DNA of 64,000 nucleotides. Source: Manis javanica. Taxonomy: Eukaryota; Chordata; Mammalia; Pholidota; Manidae. Below, in pieces: positions 26,001-38,000 of the stretch. Within the stretch, counting starts at the first letter, position 1. Each line of letters begins with the position of its first letter. The notes beneath the pieces were generated by a model. It did no database searches and had not been told where the DNA came from. It was given only the letters and a program-made list of their open reading frames with translations. A program made the position numbers and the translations under genes. Where the stretch lies: positions 22,771,501-22,835,500 of the forward strand of contig NC_133157.1 of assembly GCF_040802235.1 (NCBI RefSeq), in the 5' to 3' direction.

Positions 26001-29000
26001 ACATGACTGGACCTTGAATACATTATGCAAAAGTAAATTGAGCCAAATAGAGAAGGACCTATATTGTATGATTCCACTTATATGAGGTACTAAAGTAGCC
26101 AAATTCATCCAGACAGAAAGCAGAACAGACATAACCGCAGAGAGAGGGCAATGGGGAGATTTTCAGTGGGTGCAGAGTTGCTGTTGGGATGAAGACAGAG
26201 TTTTGGGTATAGACACTTGTGGTGATAACACAACACTGTGTATTTAATGCCACAGATTGTACACTTATAAATGCATAAAATGATAAATATTATGTTAAGT
26301 ATATCTTCCCATAATAATAATGAGCATGTTTTAATCCCTTGGCAAATGAGAGAAAATCCAGTCCAGATTTGCTTTGGCAAAAATGTCAGTGTACTGGATC
26401 CCATAAGCTAGACACATCTGGGAACATCTGTTTGAGGAGCGCCCCCAGCCCCTTCCTTGGCCTTCCTGCCCACCCCGCCCTCCTTCCAATCCCTGTGGCC
26501 TGTTTATTATTGTAATGAGCAGAGCTTCATGTGCTTTTAGTAACCGCAGTGATGAAGACGACCTTCCTCCAGACCTGGCTGAGGCAGTAGGAGCATCCAC
26601 AGCTGCGACTATAAGCACCAGCACGGCTGCCACCACACAAGTCCCAGTGCCGCTGGTTTCCCCCTCCATCCACAAAGTCAGCTCACCTCAGAATTCAGAA
26701 GGCAAAGGCCAGCTGTCCCCAGGGACCAAGGTATGGCAAAAAGCCTGGGAGAGTAGCTGCACTTGCTAGGAATTCAATATAAATTAAGTATGCGGCATCC
26801 TGTGTGCATTTAAATTTTGCATCATCAACTGTCTCCTCCTAAAACCACAGTAACAAGCCCCCCAGCATGCTTTTTTAAAAATATAACTGTTCCCCAAAGA
26901 TAAGCTAACTGTTAATGAGAGATACATAGTATAAGACCATGTATACTTTAAGGGAAATGTAAGAGATTTTTAGAGCACTTTTGATTTTAGAATATCATCT
27001 CTACATAGCTATGTTTCACTGTAAAGACAGAAAGTGAGAAATGGGTTTTCCTCCCAATAACAGAAAATTTGGAGGAGTAAAAACATGGAAACATCTCATC
27101 CCATTCCTTATATGGGATAGCCTGTGTGAATAGGTTGAAAATGGGAAATACTGTTTGTGAGTTTGAAATTTCAGGAAATTGCCAGCGATGTGCATGAGCT
27201 GTGACAAAGGCCTTCCACAAGGTAGTTCTCTTGGTTTCTTTGACCATTAGCTGTGGTCACTCTTCAGCAGGTGGTCCAAGTTTAGTCCAGCCTACTGTTC
27301 TCCAAGTAAATGGCAAGTCAAGGTCACGTGGTCCATGGACACCCCCCCCTGAGGAACAGTGCATGCATGGGGTGGGGGCCTTGAAGGCAAGATTGGAGAC
27401 TGATCTCTGGTCATTTCACGTGTCTTATGACTGCTTGAAACGAGCAGTCACCCCACAGCCCTTGTGTCTCTAAGCCTCAGTTTCTTCCTCCTAAACTTGG
27501 GAATAAGATCTGCTACTCTGTCCACTTCTGGGCTAGTGTCAGGCCCACCGGAAGCGAAAGTGCTTATACACATGGAATGTCTGAGACCCCTGCAGCTTCA
27601 GGGGCTGCGATTCCTGATAGCATCTAAGTAACCACGGTCTGGGCCCATATCCTGCATGAGCACGCCAGTCTTGCTCGGGATCCCTTCCCTGGGTCTCTGA
27701 GAATACCTCTGTGCACCATGGTTAAACCAGACGAAAATTTGTATTAAATAATACAAAGCAGAAGGGAGGGGATTCAGTGGGTGTGGGTGCATCCTACCAG
27801 AGGCCGAAGGGCTCCCTCTTCTGGCCATCTCTCTCCTTAGGGCTCTGCTTACACCAAGTTGATGGGGTTTTATTTTTCCCCCCCGAAGATCCTCAGGGCC
27901 CGCCCCCATGCTTCTGAGACTCCAGAGCAAGAGGGGAAAAATTGTTCTCCCCAAAATGAAAGAGTTGTCAGAGGTACCTCCCTCTCACCGTAAAGATCTT
28001 GCTCATTATTGTGCAGAGGACTTGAGCTCCTTGAGGCCTGACCCTCTTGATCTAGGATGGGGATGGGGTCTGTGCTCTTCGTATATTCAAAGGACTCTGA
28101 AGTGTTTTTCCCCCAAAACAAGTCAAAGAGCACTCAAAGCACTTAAGAAAAAAGAGTTGGCACCTTTAAAAAAGACAGTTCCCCACCCAACATGCTGCTT
28201 CTACCCATTATGTTTTAAGAAAATACTTGAGGTTTGGCCTTAGCAATTCATACACTGCTGAGCAGGAGAACCAAGTGGGGGCTTGGCATGATCGTGAGTT
28301 CACTGTCAGAAGCCGGGAGAGGAGAGGTTGGGAAGCCGCGTTTTCCGGAGAACTTCCGCGGCCTGTGCAGGGCTGTTGCTGACCAGGGCTGCCGTTCTGC
28401 CCTTGCAGAGTCCCTCCAACCGAGGCGGAGCCTTTCCCCTGGAGCCAGGCGACCTCCTGATGGATTTCACAGAAGCCACTCCTCTGGTAAACTTCCCATT
28501 TTGCTAAGGCCGGGAAAGCCACAGACCATAGAAACGTCTTGGCAGGGGGACGGATGGACAGAGGTGGGCTTCGCTGTTGGGAAGGCTCTGCCTCTTGTCC
28601 TGCTCACAGCCTGGAGGCTCAGAGGTCAGCTTTCTTTGGGGGTTCAGGCACAGGGCTCCCTCCACCTCCCAGAGCCCTCACACTGGAGCTGGTGCTCCCT
28701 TTCCTCCGAGGCTGGCTGCAGGAGTCTCCCGCCTGCCTGTCTGCTGCTCCTTAAGTGGGGTAGGGTTCCTTGGTGCCCGCGTCTCAGCTTCTTCGCTTCC
28801 TGGGCTGCATCCTGCATGCCCACCTATGTGGCCTCTCTTGCTCTCGCTTCCAACAACCTGCTCTGGTCTGAAGCACCAGCTTAATGCCTCACCGTGAACT
28901 TCTAGGACACTGGTGCCTCCCTACTGTCCTCCATCCTCTGCACACAGATCTCCCCTTAGGGAGGGTGGCCCTTGGGTGACGCCAGCCGCTGAAAAACCCT

Positions 29001-32000
29001 TTCAGGGGAGAGAGCACTGAACAGGAGTCACCAGGCCAGACCAGGTTCCAGTCTCTGCTCCCTTCTTAAGATCCTTATCATTGGATAGTCACTGTCACAT
29101 AAGGATGATATTGTTTGCCCTCTCTGCCCAAGAGTGTTAGAAGGGTCCCATGAGAGAGAGCCCTTGAAGCATAAAAGGCAGCATGAATATGTGCAAGATA
29201 TTATTATTATGTGACACAGGCCCACATGGATGTATCTTTGGCTGGGCTCAGCCTGATACTCAAGTATCTTGAGCATGAATCATGGTCCACAACTTTGGCA
29301 AGTCAAAAACTATCTCCTTAGTGTACTGTGCGCCCAGCTGTGTGTGAAGCTGGAGGGGAGTCAGGCTGATAAAGTGCCAAGGTCCGCAGGAGAGCTGTGG
29401 AGAAGATCGCAAGGAGAAGCCCGAGGTGGGAGTCAGCTGGGACTGGCTTGCTGGGGAGGGTGTGGCAGAGGAGAGCTTTCAGAACAAATGACCCAAAGCG
29501 CATCTGGGCTTTAAGGATGCTCACCGTTCCTGTCTCAGCTGCACAAGGAAATTGTTTGCGGTTTACACCATTGTACTTCTCATCTGGAGAGCTGGTACAG
29601 TCAGAGCTTGGAGTCAGTGCCTTTAGATAAATAGCTGAGATAGGATAGTGGGCGACACCCTTCTGGGAACCTTCACAGTCACTCCCTTTCCATGTTCAAT
29701 TAAATGCAGCCGAGTCATTCATGGCATTCTCCTTAGACAAATTGCCAAGATAGGGTAACCCAGAAACAGAGGGCCTTCCCTCATCACCTGTTCACCCCTT
29801 TGCACAGATGGGGACGCTGAGTCCCAGAGTAGGCTAATGACACAAAGACTGAGCTACAGCTGGAACCCAGGTGTTCTTGCTCCTTCTCCCCCACTTTTTG
29901 CATTAGATTGCTCTTTACACTGGATTTAAGGAGTTTGCCACTTTGGAAAAGAGCAGCTGTGTTGAAAGTACTCCCCAGACCAGACAAGTGAGAACAAGGG
30001 GCACAGAGGAAGGGACAGCAAGTTAGGGGATCTGGGTCTGGTGCTATATCACCACTCTCCCAACTGAAGGCCATGTTGTGCGAGATGGAGGCCAGAGTAG
30101 CCATCTGTGGATGTCCATTCTAGCAGGAGGGAGAACCCCCCCACCCCCCCACCCCTGCCAAAGAGACCTGAAAACCCCTAGGGCACAACCTGAGGGCCTA
30201 TGATGGCAAAAGGAGGAGGAAGCTAAGTTCCTAGCTCAGGCTGAGAAAAAGATGTCTGGCAGGAATAGAAGCCAGTAGGGGAAGATACCTCTCTGAGTTT
30301 GTCTCTTGAGCAACTTCCAGGCTGCTGAAATATGCTTCAATTAATGGCGTAAGAGAGTCTATACGAACTGCTACTCCTGTGGGACCCAGTGCCTAACCCT
30401 GTCTAAGGGGCACTGGGAAAGAGAACGCTTCCTGGTGTTAGGGTTTTAAAGTGTGCGTAGGAGTTTTCCAGATGGAGGAAGTGGACCAAAGCATGCCATG
30501 CACGAGCAAAATACTGAGTATTTATTAAAGGGTCTGGTAGATCTGAGAACTAGGGTTTGTTTACAAAATAATACATCATGGCTCTGACAGGAGAGATGAG
30601 ATTCCCTTAAAGACAGTTGTGTTGTGGATCTGACTTGTAGACTTAATTGCTCCATCTTTTCTTTATTTGAACATAACAGACTGATGATAGAAAGGAAGCA
30701 GCATCTGGCAGGATCTCAGAGGTCTCCAGATCTGAGATGCCAGTGCCTGCCAAGTGACTGTCCAGCCTCTGCTTGTACCCTTCCAGCAACAGGGAGCTCA
30801 TCCCTCTTCTCAGGATACCCCACTTGCAGCTCTGGGCAGCTCTGACTGAGCTCTGACAGTGTTCAGGGTTCTGTGCTGCCCAGGCACTGGGCACTGGCCA
30901 GCTGAAGTGCTTGCACTGCACCGAGACATGGCTGCTCATTTCACAGCTGAAGTTTGCAGTGACTATGTGCTCTCAGGGTGGAGCATCCTTTGTCTTGCTT
31001 GTGTGGATCTGAGGTATGAGTGCACATTCACGGAGAAGGTATGCTGGGAGGCTGGTATTTGACGAGAGCCCGCTCCATTTGGGCTTTGCTTGGCATGACT
31101 GGCGTTGCCCTTACTTCACTCCAGAGTCCTGCTTCCATGGGTGCCAAGGAGTAATAGAGAGAAAAAGGGTCTCCAGCAGCCTACTTCTCCCTTTGGCCCC
31201 CTTCCCTCCATCTCCTCCACCTCCCCCTGATAGCATCATGGAAATGCAGGAGCAGCCCTCTCTGCCCTCGGTGTTGAGGTGGTGGAGGGCAGGGTGTGTA
31301 TCTCAGAGAACAGTGGAGTGGGGAGACTGCATTTAGGGTTTGGGGCTGGATGAGACTCCGGCAGCTGTATCACTGCCCTGGTTCCTCAGGCCAGAGCTGG
31401 GAGGGCAAGGAACTGGAGACAACTGGGACCAGATTTTCTTGCCTCCATTCCAGACACTCTCAGAGCTGGTTTAACTCTTATGATTCTCAACCCTTATGAT
31501 CAAGTCTCTGTGTGGAACAGAGACTCAGTGTGGCTTTCAAGAAGCATAGTCCAGACAGCCAAGAATAATAAAAAGGTTGAATCTTTCACTGGCATCTCTC
31601 AAAAAGCATTCAAGAAGATTAAATTAACACCTCCTGGTAACACTCCTTGAATTCTTTTTGTTTCCTTCTTAATTCTCCTGTAACCCACAGTACTCCAAGG
31701 ACTTTTGGTTTCTAACTCTCCACAAAAACATTCCTTCCAGCCTCACTCTTGCAGAACTTCCCCCCCTTTTCCCAAATCTTTTCTTCTCAACCCCCAGCTT
31801 TTTTATTAGGTAGCTCAGTTCAGCAATGTCAGCCCTACAACCTCTACAGCTTGTTATCTGCCATTCCCAGAATCTGCAGCGTAGACTTCACCGTCAGGTC
31901 AGAGTTTCTGCTTGGGATGGAGAGGCAGGTGTGAGGCTGGGGAGGGAAAGAGCAAGTGAGCGAGCACAGCACCCACTCTGCATTTGATATTCTCTTTTGG

Positions 32001-35000
32001 GGTGTGAGTGTGAGCACGTGCACGGGGTGTTGGTGTTCCTAGAGGGGAGTTGGAAGTGGGGTACATTTCCTCATCAATAATGTCAGCCTAAGGAACGCAG
32101 AGTCCTGCCCCCTACTCCAGGCCCGTCGCGCCAGCTGCCCTCCCCACATAACACAGGCCATAAACACTATGCTTTCTGTGTCCCCGATGGCTTTCTCTCT
32201 TGGGCTCATCCCTCCCTGATCCCTGTGCTACATGAACCACTTACCCAACTGCAAAGGAGAGCCAGACAGAATCCCGGTCTATTCTGCACCAGTGAATGTT
32301 GGTCACAAGTTCACATGTCAGGGAGGAGACTGGCATGGCCAAAGAAGGCTGTGTAGGGTACAGAATAGGCCCGGGGTTGGGTGTCAGAAGGACTGGTTTC
32401 TAAATCTCTTAGTAACTTAGTTTTTAATTGGAACCTCATTCTATTAGGAGGACTAACTCTTAATCTCAAGTCAAATTAGGGTACCTCTTCCATCTCCCTG
32501 GGGTCACATCCATATTCTCCTGGGTGCAGGGGAACAGAGAGAAGTCTACTTAGTTCATGATCGTATCTGTTTGGCTGATGTATCTGGGTTACTCCTTTTT
32601 TGGGTGGATGGAAGTAACTGTCCTGCTAGGATGTGAATTCCTGTTTGCTGGCATACCACACAGCCATTCTGCCCTGGGACCTGTCTGCTCTTCAGTCCCT
32701 GTTCCCCAGCCTTAGTGCACAGAGGAGGGCCACAGGGCCCCTTTGCTCAGTACTCCCTCCTGTCCACCCCTCTGTCCTTTCCCTCTGACTTTTCTCCTCT
32801 AGCCTCAGACTGGCACCTTCTTCTCTTATGTGAATGACGAAGAAGCCTTACACATTTTCATCATCATTTGTCTATGCCAAAAATCTTTCTTTTCCCCAAA
32901 GAGTCAGATTTTAAAACTCAAAAGCCAAATGGCTTAGCAGAACCTAGCTGCCTACACATGGAAAAGACCCAAGGAGGAAAGGAAATACCTGGAGAAAAAA
33001 AAAATGGTATTTCAATGTAGTGTCCTACTACATGTATTATCTTACTTACTGTTCACTTACAAAGAGTTCAAGAGTACAGGAGCCCCAGGGATGTTCTTGT
33101 GTTTAAATCCACTTTAATGTATATTTAGAAAGGTCAGAAATGCTTGTAGGATGGATCAACATTTCTTTACTATACAAATCCAATGATGGGCAAAAGCTTA
33201 AGTCATTCATCACAACCTTCAAATAAGACACTGGTGGTTAGTATACCTTTTGGCCTCTAGGCAGTATGTCCATGTTTTTGGCCATTTATGCCAACTCTCA
33301 TTTTCTTCAAAAGCACACTGTGCTGTTACCTGAAAACGGGGCCTGGGATCCCTGGTACAGCTGGTTCTGGCTGGGGCAGTGTTGAGAACCGAGGGCAGGC
33401 CAGAGCCAACTTCTCACAGGTCTTGGATACCAACTTGTGGAGTGTCGGATTCAACCTGAGGATGACAGGATGGTCAGGGTATTTTAAGTAGGCTGGTAAA
33501 GCTTCACTTAAGGTGACTAATATGGATGGACTCCCTTGTTTCTGAAAAAAGGATTCAGAAAGAATCAATAAGAGAGTCTAGAACCATGGAGTTAGACTTT
33601 ACACATGCAAATTTTCTACATCTCCCAAATTTGAATAGTAAAACAAGCCTGTTGTGGAGACCACTGCAAGATAATGGTTGTAAAAGCCCTTTGGAAGTTG
33701 TCCAGGACTGAACAATGGTGAAAAGGATGGAGTTAGATTAATTTGGAGACAGAAAAGAGGCCTGCACATTTCTTGATTATTTTTCAATACAACTTACCCA
33801 GAGGCTGTCCTTTATTCATTATGCCAGGATGTTACCAACTATTTAAAGATACTCTTGAACTAAAGAGGCATGTATTTATTCTTTGGAGTGCATGGTCCCT
33901 CCCGGAAGCCCAAACTCACCCTTCTAGTGACCCCTCTGTGAGCATTCTCTCCTTGCCATCCATACCCTCACTGTGCAAGCTGTTGGACCTGGTTGAGGAA
34001 CCCAGTATCCCAAGTGACATGGCATTTGCCCCAAAGCTTGCAAACTGCCAGCTAAAGCAGCAAGGTATCCCCGTGGCAAGATGAGATGCCAAGGCCTGGA
34101 GGAGGGGGATGTTTGGGGCTAGAGTATTTTCTGAGCACAGACAACAGCGTCATGACAGACTGAATCCTCAACTCTGTGTTCCTCCTCGCTGATAGAGGTC
34201 CTTCCTGGAGCACTGTTGGACATCTATTCACTTATACACCGTAACATGTGTCTTAATTGAGGAGAATACAGGAGGCCACCAGGCATGGAAGACAGATGCC
34301 CTCAAGTGTGGGGCCATTCCTCATATTGCCCCCAGGGACGACATCAGTAATTCATCATCTCTTCCTGGCTTGGCCTGGGCCATGTTTCCAGTTCCATTGC
34401 TGCGTGCCAGGGAGCCGCTGCCGGTCCTGTGCCGCTGGCGTAGGACATGGCGCCTGCCTGCCAACCCCGGGAGTGGGGTTTTGATGTGTGTCATTCTGCT
34501 CAGACAGCAGAGGAGACAACTGAGTGCCAGAGAGGAGGAGAGAAGGCCAGAGGGGAGGGAGGAGGGAGGGCTGAGAAGCCAGTTGGCCAGAGGCGAGAAG
34601 GAGGCTGCGGGTGAGGCTGGTTGAGAGCAGTCTGGAGTTGACAGATCCTCTTGCACTGTGCTATCTTTCTCTCCTTCCCGCTCCCTTATCTCCTCTTCCT
34701 CCTCCCCTTCTCTCACCACCTCCTCCTCCCCTTCTCTCCTCTCCGTGTGAGCAGGCAGAGCCCGCCAGCGCCCCCCACTGTGCCCACTCTCGCTGTTCTC
34801 CTCCACTCTCTCTCCCCATGAAGGAAGAGACCACTGGAGTTTGCATGCACCCTCCAATCAAAACGAGGCTGGTAGGTACCCTGGCAGGGAGAGGGGCCTG
34901 GCCAGGAGAGGTGAGGTGGGCAGGAGCCACCAGGCGGCGGCCTGGGCGGGCAGGACCGCCAGACCTCTGGCAGTGCCGGCGGACAGGCGCTCTCACTCCA

Positions 35001-38000
35001 GGATGGATGCAGTTTGGAGACCAGCCAGCCCTGGGCAGACTGGGACACATGGCTGCAGTCCTGCCCCTTCGTCTCTAGGTCTCAAAAACCAGGAAGAGTT
35101 TGCTTTTTACCTAGAGCTTTGATGAACATACATGCTTTTCCCAGAGAGAAAATCTTAGTTGCATTTCCATCTACAATAAAAACTTTTTGAAAAGCTGTCT
35201 TTTCCTGCTATTTATCAAGTTAGCAATATGAGTATTAATTTGAAAAGAATCACCCATAATCCTAATCTAGCCCAATATTTTTTTTTCATTTTTGCCTGTT
35301 TGCTTCTAATATTTATTCATACTCTTTAATAATTTTGCATAGTTAAATCATAGTACCCATATCTCCTGTTTTGCTCTTTTCACTTAATGTTGGATTGCTT
35401 CTATCTAGTTCTTGTTCCACATTCTATGTGACTGTTTATATTCCATCAAGTGGACGGTCTACCATTTACCTAACAAATTCTTTACTGCAGGATTACATGA
35501 TTTGTTTTCAATGTGTCACTATTTGAGGGAGCACATATAGCTTTTGTGTCGGGTATTTTATTTTTTTAGGCTAGACTTTGCTGGGTTCTATATTGAGATT
35601 CTAAAGTAATTGCACCAAGTGACAGCAAACTGAGAAGAATGAATATTCTTTACCACATCCCAGCAACCCTGAGTATATCTATTGGAAGACTCTTTTTCTT
35701 ATTTAGAGTAGGTATAAAATAATTCTTTCAAGTTGCCAACTTTCATATTTCTTTAACTGCAATGATAAACCTCTCTTCCTCTCTACCTCCTGATGGTCTG
35801 AGAGTCTTAACAGGATGTTACTTCTCACTTTGTTCTTGGTTTCAGAACATCAGGTGAAATCGCAAGGCCTCCCCCACCCCCGAGTCCTCTCTCTGTGCTG
35901 CAGGCAGCCACTGCCAGCAACCTCAATTGGCACCTGAGACTTAAGACAATTTGGAGGCCCATTCTGGGAATTTGGAGATGTTTAAAGAGGCTGAAGGGAG
36001 TTTGGGAAGGGGGGCAGGTTCGGACTGGACATTCTCAGTACACACTGTGAGGACATTGTTATTCTCAGATTTTTTGAGATCTATTCTCATTCAGAAAACC
36101 TCAGCAGATTTGGGTCTGGTCTGATGTGTTCTTGTTCTTCCCTAACTTACCTCCCTCCCCCACCATTGGAATGCCTCAAGGGCATTAAGTAGCTATCCCA
36201 GGGTCATAGGCAAGACCCTGTGACACACAAAAGGAGCCACCGATGGGCCATGCTCGCCTCGGTGTCTCGGCTGCAGCCCTCAGGCGGCCAGTGGCATGGT
36301 GTGTGTTCACCAGCTGGTGTGCAAGCAGTTTCTGTGCCCACGGGGCCGCAGGCAAAGCTAGTGCCAGAGTCATCGAGCCCAAGCCTGTTGGCAGACTTCT
36401 GGGCCAGCCTAAAGAAGCAAGCCCCCCATTCCCCAGGGCCTCAAGGAAGCCAAAGACAAAATGACCAATGACCAGAGAAAAAGAAATAGAAGCAATGGCT
36501 CTTCAGGGCCACCCACCACTACCTGCTCAGGCTGAATACACCCTATTGCGGCCCAGGCCCTGTGCTGCAGCTGCTCCCAGCACTGGGCACTTCTGAATCC
36601 AGTGCCTTCTGTTCCCGAAGGCCACAGGGGCAGGATTCACACATGCTTCCATGGGTTCCCCCTGAGGTTTCCTTCTGTTGCCCAGAGCTTACAGGGAATC
36701 CAACAACTAAAGTGAACAGATGGAATAATTTCTGGCCTGATTAGTCCAGACTTCTTGGCACTCTGTTGGCTGTGGTTACTATGTCCCAGGGTGTGACCTC
36801 TCAGCAGCCTCTAGGCCATCCCCCCAGCTGGGGAGAAGCCAGTTGCAGACACCCCAGGCAGGGCTGGCCTGCCTTAAGGGCCACCCGATCATGGCCTTTT
36901 GTGCATCAGGCCACAGATAGGGCCCAGCATGCCTGGGAGGCCCCAGCAGACCCCAATGAAGGGAGTACTAGGGCGAGGTAAGTGTGGGGTGCCCTACAAG
37001 CACGAGACTCCAGCCTGTGCCCCCTGCTGAGGCCTGGTCCTACAATACCATGACAGGCACAGACATAGCCACTGGCCACAGTCCTGAGGGACCCTATGTG
37101 TGTTTCCTTACACAAACCACGAAGGCCCTGCATGGGACACCCTGAATCTTTCAGGTCGGTTTGAAAAGTACACTGCCAAAGATTTCAAAGCTTTGTTCTC
37201 TAATCTGAAAGTAACTCTCTTGTCTTTCTCTTTTTTGAAGATAAAAACATTCCCAGCTGATACAGTGACCCCGTTTCCTGACCCTTTCATTACAGGGCCA
37301 CAGTTTACTGTAAGTAGATCCAGAAAACAGACCTGTGTTTTAAAACATTGTCCCCATGTGGCGTGCTTTTCTGTGGAATGCCAGACGGAGTGCTAGCAGC
37401 TTCTTTTGATCCCTGTGTCTTTGGAGAGGTTGGGAAGGAGCTGGGATTTGGGGCCTGCATTTTTTACTTATTTTATTGAGGTGAGCTTCACATAACATAA
37501 AATTAGCCATTTTAAAGTGTCATTTAGTACCGTTAGTGTCATGGAACTACTACCTCTATCTAGTTTCAAGATTTTTTTTATCACACCCAAAGGAAACCTC
37601 ACATCCATTAAGCAGTTGTTTGCCATGTCTATCTCCTTCCAACCCCGGCAGCCACCAATCTGTTCTGTCTCTGTGGATTTACCAGCTTGGATACTTCATA
37701 TAAATGGAATCGTATAATATGTGACCTTTTGTGTCTGGTTTCTTTTACATATAAAGTGCTTTTGAGGCTCTTGCATGTGTAGCAGGTGTCAGTACTTCAT
37801 TTCTTTTTATGGGGCAGTGATAGTCCATTGTACACAGACACTACAGTGTATGGATCTTCACGCACTTAGGGTATTTGGGTGGTTTCCACTTTTTGACTAT
37901 TGTGAATAATGCTGACATGAACATGTGTGTACATGTGTTTGAGTCCTTGTTGTCCAAGTCTTCTGGGTTGGCTCTACATCTCGATAATGGTCTGATCTTA

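Larger units (their letters stand above)
21465..26549 (+). other. EPB41L4B: EPB41L4B intron E-F
   Basis: This 5.1 kb intron runs from GTGAGT to ACCGCAG. It includes an unassigned repeat at 21660-22130, MIRs near 22600-22790 and 24430-24580, and an L1 sense fragment at 25735-26330. The stretches 22800-24400 and 24600-25700 hold nothing I recognise. Confidence 0.65.
28487..34754 (+). other. EPB41L4B: EPB41L4B intron G-H
   Basis: This is the longest EPB41L4B intron fully inside the window (6.3 kb). MIR-like pieces are near 29030-29200 (sense) and 29795-29890 (antisense). A C-run lies at 30135-30155. Purine- and pyrimidine-rich blocks sit just before exon H. Most of 30900-34400 is unassigned. 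Confidence 0.65.

Noticed and set aside
28234-28884. 216-codon + strand open frame over EPB41L4B exon G
   Set aside because: It is in a different frame from exon G and runs through both splice sites into intron; the composition looks random.
34321-34857. 178-codon minus-strand frame rich in Glu and Arg
   Set aside because: This is an artefact of the C/T-rich tract before exon H; low complexity only.
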